From positions 1 to 64,000 of the forward strand of contig CAIQWB010000062.1 of NCBI GenBank assembly GCA_903875465.1: a DNA stretch of 64,000 nucleotides. The letters run 5' to 3'. A program made the translations under genes and the position numbers. Shown one piece after another: positions 44,641 through 52,987 of this stretch (position 1 is the stretch's first letter; each line of letters opens with the position of its first letter). The notes beneath the pieces are model-generated. The model made no database searches. It was given only the letters and a program-made list of their open reading frames with translations, and was not told the origin of the DNA. The stretch is from an uncultured Verrucomicrobia subdivision 3 bacterium. GTDB lineage: Bacteria > Verrucomicrobiota > Verrucomicrobiia > Limisphaerales > UBA11358.

Positions 44641-45753
44641 GTGGAAACTACCATCCAGACGCCTGGACAACTTGACTTGTCGGCTGCTTTGAAAAAGGTA
44701 AACGCCATGTTTCGCCGCAAAGAGCGATTGGCAAGGAAACCGGCCACCGACTCCCAGCTCGCCCTGATCTGGCCAGCTTGGAACGCATTACCCGACGATT
44801 TGCTGCCGGACGAAAAGCGGACAATTCTGACTTTGGCTGATTACAAATTAAAACACGAATCCACCATTCATGTTGAATTCGCCAAAAAGCTTCGCAAGCA
44901 ATTCAAATACCTGCCGCTGGACTGGTTTGAATTTTATCACGCGTTGATTGCCGCGTGCCGCTGGTCCAGCTTGATGGATTACATTGCCACAACAACGAAG
45001 AACCATCGTGACCTGGTTGCCAGAAATTGGGGATTTGCTGACGCCAACCGCCATGCCGCCGGTCGCGTGGTTATTTTTCGCGTGGCTGCGGAGATCGGGC
45101 AAATTCACCCGGGCCTGTTGGAATGCAAATCCCCCACTCTGGCGCAAATTCAAATACTCATAAACTGCCAAAATGGCTACACCGTCGCCCGGGCCAATGC
45201 ATTCGAGGTCTTAAGCAAATACCTCTACCAGGTTCCCGACATGCGCAGCGACACCAGGCTGCCATATCTTGAGCGGGCGCGCGGGGTGCCAAATCCTCCA
45301 TACCTCTTGCGGGCGCGTGTGCCCCATTACCTTTATCTGGCGAGATTGGCCGCGCTCAATATATGCAATCAAAAGGCAATGGATGAGTTTATGCGGAAAG
45401 AATATCCGAAGCTCACCTGGCAAAAGAAACTGAAATTTAAAGCCATGAGCCGCAAACCCAAGTTTGGTAAGAATCCATACCTCGGTTTTCTGGTTTGGAT
45501 TCATGATAATCGCCCCATCTTTGAAAACCCAAAGTTCGATTGGCGATGGAAAGATATTGTGAGAGCAGCGCAGGCTAGGAAAATTGACTGTCCCAAGACC
45601 GGGCTCAAGCAATGGTCACACCGCAGCAAAGCCAAACTCAAATTAAAAATTGGCCAGCTTGGCTATGACACCAGTGGCATGGAGTTATCGTCGATACTGC
45701 TATCACCTGCTCCTGTTTTTGGCGACCTGCTTAATCCTGATTCGATTCACTAA
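44641..45753 (+). CDS. Unknown protein following the integrase
   Basis: A 370-residue protein starting at a GTG 16 bp after the recombinase stop (an ATG at 44707 is possible). I do not recognise it. It is basic and aromatic-rich; a central region (YLPLDWFEFYHALIAACRW) suggests helical repeats, and the C-terminal third is rich in Lys and Trp (LTWQKKLKFKAMSRKPKFGK). There are no clear catalytic motifs, signal peptide or membrane segments. Position suggests a role in the element's life cycle. Confidence 0.6.
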   Translation: METTIQTPGQLDLSAALKKVNAMFRRKERLARKPATDSQLALIWPAWNALPDDLLPDEKRTILTLADYKLKHESTIHVEFAKKLRKQFKYLPLDWFEFYHALIAACRWSSLMDYIATTTKNHRDLVARNWGFADANRHAAGRVVIFRVAAEIGQIHPGLLECKSPTLAQIQILINCQNGYTVARANAFEVLSKYLYQVPDMRSDTRLPYLERARGVPNPPYLLRARVPHYLYLARLAALNICNQKAMDEFMRKEYPKLTWQKKLKFKAMSRKPKFGKNPYLGFLVWIHDNRPIFENPKFDWRWKDIVRAAQARKIDCPKTGLKQWSHRSKAKLKLKIGQLGYDTSGMELSSILLSPAPVFGDLLNPDSIH

Positions 45754-45891
45754 TTACAGCTCGGTTTCATCCCCTCCTCCAATCGTTACCCTCGACTTTG
45801 CGCGTTCTGCGCCGAGTTGCGTTAAATTGTTTGCGTCAGTTAAACACTGATCCACGTTGCACGGTGCAGCGCCGGAAACAATAGGTGAGTC

Positions 45892-46137
45892 ATGAGTGAA
45901 GTGGAATTAAAGTCGAGTAAAAAGACAAAGCGGAAGCTGAAATTGCATCGGACCGATGGCTCGTTCGGCTTTACACCGCATCAAATCGCGAGCCGCTGGG
46001 GGTGGCATGTGGAATCCGTCCGCCGCGCCATTCGTGAGCGCCGGTTCGCCTCTATTATAATTTCCCGTCGGCGCTTGGTGCCGGTTGAGGAAATCCACCG
46101 AGTTGAAAGTGAAGGTCTTATTACCCGTGCCAATTAA
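45892..46137 (+). CDS. Small helix-turn-helix protein (excisionase-like)
   Basis: An 81-residue basic protein with one helix-turn-helix: FTPHQIASRWGWHVESVRRA, then IRERRFASIIISRRRLVPVE. The pattern (helix, W-x-W, recognition helix, then a strand that reads R-R-L-V-P) is that of MerR-like excisionases and AlpA-type regulators. It could direct excision or control the genes that follow. Confidence 0.7.
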   Translation: MSEVELKSSKKTKRKLKLHRTDGSFGFTPHQIASRWGWHVESVRRAIRERRFASIIISRRRLVPVEEIHRVESEGLITRAN

Positions 46138-46148
46138 TTTATCGGCCT

Positions 46149-46634
46149 ATGAAAAACCGAATCCACGAATCCAATCTCAATAACCTGGCACGGTTTGACC
46201 TCACCCAGGGCAATTGGGATTTGACGTTTTATGATGGGCTGTTGCGGAAACTGATCATTGGTTGGGTTGACCCGCCCCTCGGCACAGGGCTAATCCTCGG
46301 GTTTGCCACCGACGGCGAGCGAATTTTTCAAGTGAGCTGGCCTGCAAAGGAACGAGCGTCATTGGTTCACGCCCTTCATGCCGGGATTTCCGCCTTGAAC
46401 CTTTCTGGTGCGAACCCAGTTGAATCGCGGATTTCTATTTCGATTGATCCTGAAAGAGACCAGCCGGCATCCTTCGCGATGGTGGCAACCTCGGACGGGA
46501 CATTTTTGGGAATGCACTTTACCAAAGCAAGTTTATCGGTCCGCATTTTGATCGACCGGCGACGCGCCGAAGCTTTGGCTTCTCGACTGGAGGTATTGAA
46601 GCCCGGCTTTCAAAATATTCGCATGATCGTATGA
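46149..46634 (+). CDS. Unknown protein
   Basis: A 161-residue protein that overlaps the next gene by ATGA. It has mixed alpha-beta character (FDLTQGNWDLTFYDGLLRKL, then GTGLILGFATDGERIFQVSW). No family recognised. It is probably cotranslated with the winged-helix gene. Confidence 0.55.
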   Translation: MKNRIHESNLNNLARFDLTQGNWDLTFYDGLLRKLIIGWVDPPLGTGLILGFATDGERIFQVSWPAKERASLVHALHAGISALNLSGANPVESRISISIDPERDQPASFAMVATSDGTFLGMHFTKASLSVRILIDRRRAEALASRLEVLKPGFQNIRMIV

Positions 46635-47452
46635 GTCCGCCATTTTTTCAAAAAAGCAATGCTATCGCGCCCGGGGATGCTCCCAGCCTGCCCACAACAC
46701 CGCCACCGGCTCAGGACGGCCGCCAGCATTACGGTGCTGCCTTCATCCACTCCGCCTTGGATGATTACGGACTCAGCCCGGCGGAGTTCCGCGTCTATGG
46801 TCACATCTCGCGCCGTGCCGGCAGCGGCGTTGCCTTTGCCGCCGTCGCCAGCATGGCGCGGGTTTGCCAACTGCACCCGCAGACGGTGCGCAAGGCCTTG
46901 AAACTCCTGGTGAAACGCGGGTTGATCAGCCGGGAGACACGCCCTGGTATGACCCCGTTTTATCGGCTCACCCCTATGTGGCATTGGTGCCCGCAATCAG
47001 CCGGCGGCAGCAACCCCTCCGGTTCCAATACCCCTCCATCCGTTTCGGTGTCCACCCCTGCGAAAGAGATGCAGGGCCACCCCTGCGAAACCAATGTAGC
47101 CGAAGGTAATCCCCTTCAAGGAGATCCCAAGAAGGAAAACATACATAATACAGGGGCTTCTGAAATTCCTTGCAATGAAGTTGAAGCAGTGGAGCAAGCC
47201 AAAGAGGCGGGAATCCCGCCGGAGTTTGCCCGGGTGGAATATCTCCGCCTTGATTCAGTCGGATGGGTAAATGGCGTGGGCAATCCCGTCCGCAAGTGGT
47301 TGCCCCACCTGCGCAAGAGGTGGACGGATGAGCAAAACCAGCAATCCCGCCGTGCCAGCCAAAATGGCGCGCGCCCTGGTCGCTCTGGTGGGTTTGTCCC
47401 GCCACGCAAATTTGATTCCTCAAATTATAAACAACAAATAGATACGTTCTGA
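46631..47452 (+). CDS. Winged-helix DNA-binding protein (replication-initiator-like)
   Basis: A 273-residue protein. A winged helix spans about 38-115: LSPAEFRVYGHISRRAGSG, ARVCQLHPQTVRKALKLLVK and RGLISRETRPGMTPFYRLTP. The middle is a low-complexity Ser/Pro linker, and the C-terminal part is basic (RKWLPHLRKRW, RRASQNGARPGRSGG). The order winged-helix then DnaC-like ATPase is like phage or plasmid replication modules (DnaD/RepA-like plus helicase loader). I infer a replication or regulatory role. Confidence 0.65.
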   Translation: MSPPFFQKSNAIAPGDAPSLPTTPPPAQDGRQHYGAAFIHSALDDYGLSPAEFRVYGHISRRAGSGVAFAAVASMARVCQLHPQTVRKALKLLVKRGLISRETRPGMTPFYRLTPMWHWCPQSAGGSNPSGSNTPPSVSVSTPAKEMQGHPCETNVAEGNPLQGDPKKENIHNTGASEIPCNEVEAVEQAKEAGIPPEFARVEYLRLDSVGWVNGVGNPVRKWLPHLRKRWTDEQNQQSRRASQNGARPGRSGGFVPPRKFDSSNYKQQIDTF

Positions 47453-47453
47453 T

Positions 47454-48377
47454 ATGCAAAAACAAGACAGCCAATATAAAATTAATGCTGAACGGTTCGT
47501 GGAGCAAATCCAACTTCAGCCCGGCGAGGACAAGTTCGCCCGATATCGGGCCTGGGGGAAGGAGAAGCTTGCGGTGCCGTACACCTGCAAGCGGCACCCG
47601 CAAACCCAACTCGTTTACACAACATATGAAAGTGACGGTATCTTCGATGTGTTCCCCGTGGTTCGTCAATATGGTGTGGAACCAAAGCCGCTGCCAAATG
47701 TTTTTTCATTCCGAATGTCGCTCAAATGTCCGTCCTGCCGTTGTGCCTATGCCTTATTGCCCCCGGAGTATCACACGACGAGTTTTGAAACCTTCGAGAC
47801 CGCCACGCCGGAGCGTGCGAACGCCCTTAAACTTTGCCGGGAATTCGCCGGCCAGATCAATAAAGTGGGCAGTGGCTTTGCCCTGTTCGTGGGCAAGCCG
47901 GGCAATGGTAAAACGCGGCTGGCGGCAAACATTGTTCGCAAACTTGATAATGCAGACGCGCGTTACGTTCGCCAGGGCGAGTTGACAACCGCCCTGCGCG
48001 CCACTTACCGGCACAAGGAAATTGTCCTTCGTCGCGCTTATCAAGCGCACGAAGACCAAGAGAATGATGACGCGCCGCCCTCACCCCTTGAGGTTACACA
48101 AAATGTCCGTTTTCTGGTACTGGATGAACTGGGTTGCTCCCCCTTGGCCAACGATGAACGCTTGTTACTGGATGAATTGCTTAAACACCGTTACGACCAG
48201 CGTAAGCCCACAATCATTATTAGCAACCTCGCACTGGACCAGCTTAAGGAATTCCTGGGCGACGCGCTCATAGACCGGATCAAACATGCTACTGGTAATG
48301 GTCGCTTTATCTTGCAATTTGATGGTGAAAGCTTCCGGCGAGCCACTGGTGAAGATTACCTGGCAGGGTTGAAATAA
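47454..48377 (+). CDS. DnaC/IstB-like AAA+ ATPase, probable helicase loader
   Basis: A 307-residue ATPase. A zinc-binding-like segment CPSCRCAY precedes the AAA+ core. Walker A is FVGKPGNGKTRL (about 143-152), Walker B is FLVLDELGCS, sensor 1 is IIISNL and sensor 2 region is DRIKHATGNGRF. DnaC-type proteins load replicative helicases; IstB helps transposition, but there is no transposase gene next to it. It follows the winged-helix gene by one base. Confidence 0.85.
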   Translation: MQKQDSQYKINAERFVEQIQLQPGEDKFARYRAWGKEKLAVPYTCKRHPQTQLVYTTYESDGIFDVFPVVRQYGVEPKPLPNVFSFRMSLKCPSCRCAYALLPPEYHTTSFETFETATPERANALKLCREFAGQINKVGSGFALFVGKPGNGKTRLAANIVRKLDNADARYVRQGELTTALRATYRHKEIVLRRAYQAHEDQENDDAPPSPLEVTQNVRFLVLDELGCSPLANDERLLLDELLKHRYDQRKPTIIISNLALDQLKEFLGDALIDRIKHATGNGRFILQFDGESFRRATGEDYLAGLK

Positions 48378-48960
48378 ATCGAAAGTGTTGCGTCATTTCG
48401 GATGGGTCGCCGCCAAGTGAAGTCCCAAGCCACCCCGGCCTTGGCCGCGTCCACATGTCTGAACTGGCTGATACCAGGATTGCCAGTGGTCCCATCCGAG
48501 GCCCTAGCGCCCGGCCACGGCCCGGCAATCGCCACCGTGGTCGCCAATGTAGCCCGTCCATCAGAACCGCCAGCGAGCACTGCTGCCGGCGCTTTTGGCA
48601 ATGCTTTTCCCGCGCCCCAACCCATCTGGAGTCCTGTTTTTCAGCCTGCTACTTTTCAGTGATGGTATTCGGATGGCCTGCCGAATCCAGACCCCTCATC
48701 TTTTTATCGAGGGGGCCATATCTCCCTGAAAGCAAACATCTTGCCATCATGCCAAGCCTCGTGGCCGATCCCAGCGCCATCCCGCGCGCCCCGGTTCATT
48801 TCCTGCATTATTGCCTGGTCCAAAATCGCTTAATCCAAAAAACCGCGCCCGGCCGCCAAAGATTGCCTTGCCGTGCCGCGTCCGCCGCTCTAAAACATCC
48901 GGGACGGAATAAAAATGATGCAGCACTGAAACAAACCAATTTTGCGTAGCTAAATACGGT
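48378..48960. other. Stretch without a supported gene, 583 bp
   Basis: Several overlapping open frames exist on both strands, but their products are Pro/Ala/Arg-rich with no recognisable domain and lack ribosome-binding sites. I see no gene to report. It precedes the folded RNA at 48961. Confidence 0.4.
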
Positions 48961-49098
48961 CTCGATAGAAAACCGCGAATTTTCACAGCAGAGAACCGTC
49001 TGGCACGCGCCCCATCGGGCGCGGCTTGACGTATTTCTCTGCCCAGGCGCTTCGCGGTGCCTCTATCGAGGGTGCGTCGAGTTCGCGCCTCTTTTATT
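48961..49098 (+). ncRNA. Candidate structured RNA with terminator
   Basis: A rod of nested perfect stems. P1 CTCGATAGA (48961) pairs with TCTATCGAG (49062); P2 ACCGCGAA (48972) with TTCGCGGT (49051); P3 GCAGAGAA (48988) with TTCTCTGC (49035); a 4-bp CGTC/GACG; and P4 CGCGCCC/GGGCGCG around loop CATC (49013-49016). P2 and P3 enclose a symmetric 8 x 8 internal loop. Downstream, GAGGGTGCG (49068) can pair with CGCGCCTC (49084), followed by TTTTATT: a terminator whose left arm shares the last three bases of P1. So it may be a separate RNA with its own end, or a leader that switches between two folds ahead of the gene at 49123. No known RNA family recognised. Confidence 0.5.
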
Positions 49099-49122
49099 CC
49101 CGGTAAGGCTCCGCCAACCCCC

Positions 49123-49602
49123 ATGCGAATGAGCCCAATTCCCAATGCAAATGAAATCGGTGCCAGCAAGCCAATCCTTTATCTTGCCATCAAGGCGGCC
49201 ATAACCGTCGCGTATTTGGCCATCCTGTGGTGGCTTTGGAAGCCGGTCGGAGCCTATGTGACAATCATGATGGTCGGCGGCTATTGCACCTGGGTCATAT
49301 CAAGTCGTTACATTTTCTGGCATCCGACCCGTACAACCATCGTCGCAGCCCTTTTTGGGACTTTCATGGCCGCACTCGTGTGCCTTTCAACCATCGTGTC
49401 CGTTAAGTCTTGGTGGGCCAAATTGCTCCTAGGCTTTTGGGGATTAATTGCAGTCGCCTACATCGGCTCGCCTTCCCATACCTCCAACTATCGCGCAACA
49501 ACCATCAGCAAAGACCAGCTCCAATACATCGCTGGCGCGGCGATTTGCACCTACCTGCTGGTTTCAGCGTGTATCTGGTTGATTCTCTGGCTTCATTCGT
49601 AA
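49123..49602 (+). CDS. Small membrane protein
   Basis: A 159-residue protein with about four transmembrane segments: LYLAIKAAITVAYLAILWWL, VGAYVTIMMVGGYCTWVI, IVAALFGTFMAALVCLSTIV and YIAGAAICTYLLVSACIWLI. Start is ambiguous between two close ATGs (49123 and 49129). No family recognised. It lies 24 bp after the putative terminator of the structured RNA, so its expression may depend on read-through. Confidence 0.6.
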   Translation: MRMSPIPNANEIGASKPILYLAIKAAITVAYLAILWWLWKPVGAYVTIMMVGGYCTWVISSRYIFWHPTRTTIVAALFGTFMAALVCLSTIVSVKSWWAKLLLGFWGLIAVAYIGSPSHTSNYRATTISKDQLQYIAGAAICTYLLVSACIWLILWLHS

Positions 49603-49615
49603 TCGGCTGCCCCCC

Positions 49616-50113
49616 ATGAGCCAATCCATCACCAGCAATGATCTGACGACCGCCTTCGTCCAGTTCGCCAGTGGCTTTGACGGCCTGCCCGCCAGAAGGC
49701 GTTACCTTGAAGCACACCCGGAATTGCTGTCCCAGCCGGCCATTGACGCCGCGAATGCCTTTATCCTCGATTGGCGCGACCGGGGATTCCCTCAGGCCAG
49801 CCTCATCAGCCTGCGCCTATTTAGGAATTTGCTCCAGCGAGCGATGGCGGTTGGCGTGGGTGCTGCCTGCCAAGAGTTTGACCCCGCACCGCCGGCGGTG
49901 GTGGATGCGGTGGCAAAATTCCTCCGGGCCGGCCCTGGTTACGATAGTTTCAGCGCGCTCATTGGCGAGCGCCCGCAGTTGACCTCACCCCATGCCAGCG
50001 GTGCCTTCAATTTCTTGCGGGCCAAGTTTGAGGATGATCCCGATCAACTACGGATCATTGAGGCCTGCTGGGATGCCATCGGCATGTTCCGGGATGGGGC
50101 AACCCCTCATTAA
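49616..50113 (+). CDS. Unknown helical protein
   Basis: A 165-residue soluble protein, predicted to be mostly helical (LPARRRYLEAHPELLSQPAI, ANAFILDWRDRGFPQASLIS). The repeated helix pairs resemble TPR-like folds found in CHAT-type and other multi-domain proteins. It follows the membrane-protein gene by 13 bp, and the two may be an operon. No function assigned. Confidence 0.55.
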   Translation: MSQSITSNDLTTAFVQFASGFDGLPARRRYLEAHPELLSQPAIDAANAFILDWRDRGFPQASLISLRLFRNLLQRAMAVGVGAACQEFDPAPPAVVDAVAKFLRAGPGYDSFSALIGERPQLTSPHASGAFNFLRAKFEDDPDQLRIIEACWDAIGMFRDGATPH

Positions 50114-50194
50114 ATCGCTTTCCATGGTCGCTTTCCGTTTGGCGTTTGGAACGCTTTGAAATAAACTCCCGCTTGATTCAATTGGGATTTTAAT

Positions 50195-50314
50195 ATGCAA
50201 TGGGAACCTCAGCCGGTAATGGATGCCGCCACCAAATCACTCGGGAAACGTTTTCATGCCCTTGGCGGGCACTTCGATGCCACCACCGGCCATAGCCACT
50301 CATTCGCTCGCTGA
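50195..50314 (+). CDS. Candidate 39-residue small ORF ahead of hsdM
   Basis: An ATG at 50195 opens a 39-codon frame (start MQWEPQPVMDAATKSLG) rich in His and Ser at the end, whose stop (50312-50314) lies 3 nt before the hsdM ATG. hsdM has no visible Shine-Dalgarno sequence, so translation of this frame might bring ribosomes to it. No homology recognised; it could be chance. Confidence 0.3.
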   Translation: MQWEPQPVMDAATKSLGKRFHALGGHFDATTGHSHSFAR

Positions 50315-50317
50315 CTC

Positions 50318-52987
50318 ATGCCACGCCTTTCCCTTGCCAAACTTGAACGCCACCTGTATTCCGCCGCCGACCGGCTGCGCCAGGAGGGGCTCGATGCGGC
50401 CACCTACAAGGATTACATCTTCGGGATGCTCTTCCTGAAACGCTGCTCGGACGTTTTCGATGCCGAACGCGAAAAAATCGTCGCTCAGAAGACCGCCCAA
50501 GGCATGGCGTTAAACGATGCCACCAAGGAATTTGGGGAGAACTCCGATTATTACGATGGCTTTTTTGTGCCGGAACGAGCCCGGTGGAAATTCCTCCAGG
50601 ACAAGCTCGGTGATGCCGCCGAGGTTTATGGCGCGGTACTGGACAAGGCGCTCGGGGCCTTGAGCGAGGCCAATCCCGCGTTGGAACATGTCCTTGACCA
50701 TATCAGCTTCATGCGCTCCCAGGGCACGAAGCGCATTGTTTCGGACGATTGCTGCAAAGATCTGGTCCGCGACCATTTCAGCCGCTACCGGCTGCGCAAC
50801 GAGGATTTCCAGTTTTCCGACCTGCTGGGGGCGGCCTACGAATTCCTCATTAACATGTTCGCCGAGTCGGCGGGCAAAAAAGGCGGCGACTTTTACACCC
50901 CGCGCGACGTAATCCGCCTGATGGTCCGCATCCTCAAGCCCGCGCCGGGCATGAGCGTGTATGACCCCACGTGCGGTTCCGGCGGGATGCTGATCATCAG
51001 CCGGGAATACATCGAGCAATCCGGTGGGGATGTGACCAACCTTCGCTTATGCGGCCAAGTCAATGACGCTTCGGCGTGGTCCATCTGCCGGCTGAACATG
51101 CTGCTTCACGGGGTCACTGGGGCGGATATTCAATTGCAGGACACCCTGCTGCACCCGTTGCACCGGGACGGGGGCGAGTTGGAACGTTTTGACCGCGTCG
51201 TCGCCAATCCGCCGTTCAGCCAGAACTACACCCGCAGCAACATGGAGTTCCCCGAGCGGTTTCGCTGGGGCTGGTGCCCGCCCACGGGCAAAAAGGCCGA
51301 CCTCATGTTTGCCCAGCACATGCTGGCCGTCTGCAAACCCGGCGGCATGGTCGCCACCGTCATGCCTCATGGCGTGCTGTTTCGCGGCGGGGCGGAAAAG
51401 GAAATCCGCCGCAAGTTCTTGGAGCAAGACCTCATCGAGGCGGTCATCGGTCTGCCGCAAAACCTGTTCTATGGCGCGGGCATCCCAGCCTGCATCCTGG
51501 TCATGCGGCCCAATCTCACCGGCCAGGCACCGAACCCGAACAAAGCAGCCGACCGCCGGGGCCAGGTGCTCTTCATCAATGCCGATGCCGAGTTCCACGC
51601 CGGCCGGGCGCAAAACTACCTGCGCCCGGAACACGTCGAGAAGGTGGTTTCCACCTTCGAACGCTACCAGGCCATCCCCGGCTATGCCCGGATTGTCCCG
51701 CTGGCGGAAATTACCGGTGAGGCCAATGATTTCAACCTCAACATCCGGCGGTACGTGGACAATTCGCCGCCTCCGGAACCGCAGGACGTGCGCGCCCACC
51801 TCGTGGGTGGCGTGCCCGTGGCGGAAGTGGCGGACAAGCGCGCTTTGTTTGACGCGCTCGGCTTCGCCCAGTTCCATGCCTTCGCGGAGCGAAAAAGCGA
51901 TCCCAAGTATTACGACTTCGCCGCCACGCTGCCCGACCGGGCGGCCATACGTCCGCTGATCGAAAATGACGCGGGTGTGCAAGCCCGGCTTGCCATAGTG
52001 CGGGAAAGGCTGGCCACGTGGTGGTTGCAGCAATCTCCTAACCTGGCCGATTTACCGAACCGTCGCGATCTCAATCGCGTCCGAACTGAATTTTTGGATA
52101 CGTTTGTCACTGCTCTGCTTCAGGGAAATACCACCGGTGGCTCACCGGTGGTGGACCGGTTCAAACTGGCGGGCGTCATCGCCACTTGGTGGACCGAAAC
52201 GCTGCCCGACTTCAAGACCCTGCTCGAAAATGGCTTTCCTGGAGTCATTGACGGCTGGGTGGACGCCATTGCCGATGCGGTGGAGGATGACGAAGCCGCC
52301 GGACCTGTGCTCGACCCCTTCGCGCACAAACTGGTCCGCCATACCATGGCGGATTATCTGGATCGGATCACCGCCGCCAAGGCTGACATCGCCCGGCTCA
52401 AGGGCGAGAAGGAAGCCTTTGAGGGCAGCAACGCGCCCGACGACCTCGACGAGGAAGAGTTGGCGAATTGGCATTACCCCAAGGACATTGAACGGCAGAT
52501 GCGGGAACTAAAATCTGAAAACAAGGACGCGCTCAAGAGTCTGGCCAAATTGGAAAAAGCCGCCGCCAAAACCCGCGCCACTGCCTCCGAGATCCGTGCG
52601 CATGAAGAGGCAAAAGCGGAACTGCAATCCATCTTGGACGAGTTGCATAATTTGGAAGTCTCCCTGCAACCCTACGAACGGATTAAGGAACACCTCGCCG
52701 AAGCTCGCGCCCGTTTTCGCAATCTGACCGATGAGTTCGTGAACGAACTCGAATCTCGTTGTGACAAGATGAATGGCGACCAGAAGCGCGCCCTCGTTCT
52801 CGAACTGTTCGCGCAGGACGTGCAGGCCGGCCTCGAAAAGGCCGTGGCCGAGAAGCGGCAGGAACTGGTGCGTTTCATCGAAGGTCTGTGGGACAAATAC
52901 CACGTCACGTTGACTGTCCTGCGCGGAGAACGCGCCACCGTTGAAAAACAGTTGGAGAAATTCTTTGAAGCGTTGACTTACCAATGA
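50318..52987 (+). CDS. hsdM: Type I restriction-modification methyltransferase subunit
   Basis: An 889-residue HsdM. The N-terminal HsdM_N helical bundle spans about 1-145 (LSLAKLERHLYSAADRLRQE, YIFGMLFLKRCSDVFDAERE). The N6-adenine methyltransferase domain has motif I DPTCGSGGML near 216 and catalytic motif IV NPPF near 297. Beyond residue 520 lies a long extension with coiled-coil character (about 660-850), which makes it far longer than E. coli HsdM (529); long HsdM forms are known. It methylates the host recognition site as part of HsdM2S and HsdR2M2S. Its stop overlaps hsdS as ATGA. Confidence 0.95.
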   Translation: MPRLSLAKLERHLYSAADRLRQEGLDAATYKDYIFGMLFLKRCSDVFDAEREKIVAQKTAQGMALNDATKEFGENSDYYDGFFVPERARWKFLQDKLGDAAEVYGAVLDKALGALSEANPALEHVLDHISFMRSQGTKRIVSDDCCKDLVRDHFSRYRLRNEDFQFSDLLGAAYEFLINMFAESAGKKGGDFYTPRDVIRLMVRILKPAPGMSVYDPTCGSGGMLIISREYIEQSGGDVTNLRLCGQVNDASAWSICRLNMLLHGVTGADIQLQDTLLHPLHRDGGELERFDRVVANPPFSQNYTRSNMEFPERFRWGWCPPTGKKADLMFAQHMLAVCKPGGMVATVMPHGVLFRGGAEKEIRRKFLEQDLIEAVIGLPQNLFYGAGIPACILVMRPNLTGQAPNPNKAADRRGQVLFINADAEFHAGRAQNYLRPEHVEKVVSTFERYQAIPGYARIVPLAEITGEANDFNLNIRRYVDNSPPPEPQDVRAHLVGGVPVAEVADKRALFDALGFAQFHAFAERKSDPKYYDFAATLPDRAAIRPLIENDAGVQARLAIVRERLATWWLQQSPNLADLPNRRDLNRVRTEFLDTFVTALLQGNTTGGSPVVDRFKLAGVIATWWTETLPDFKTLLENGFPGVIDGWVDAIADAVEDDEAAGPVLDPFAHKLVRHTMADYLDRITAAKADIARLKGEKEAFEGSNAPDDLDEEELANWHYPKDIERQMRELKSENKDALKSLAKLEKAAAKTRATASEIRAHEEAKAELQSILDELHNLEVSLQPYERIKEHLAEARARFRNLTDEFVNELESRCDKMNGDQKRALVLELFAQDVQAGLEKAVAEKRQELVRFIEGLWDKYHVTLTVLRGERATVEKQLEKFFEALTYQ

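Noticed and set aside
47454-48377. IstB of an IS21-type insertion sequence.
   Set aside because: There is no IstA transposase next to it and no terminal inverted repeats; position after a winged-helix gene fits a helicase loader better.
48402-48949. Two overlapping frames (Pro/Ala-rich and Arg/Ser-rich) after the DnaC-like gene.
   Set aside because: No start signals, no domain, and the two frames cannot both be real. Left as a gap.
48961-49070. Integron attC site as an explanation of the palindrome.
   Set aside because: The conserved RYYYAAC/GTTRRRY core boxes are absent from the ends, and there is no integron integrase.
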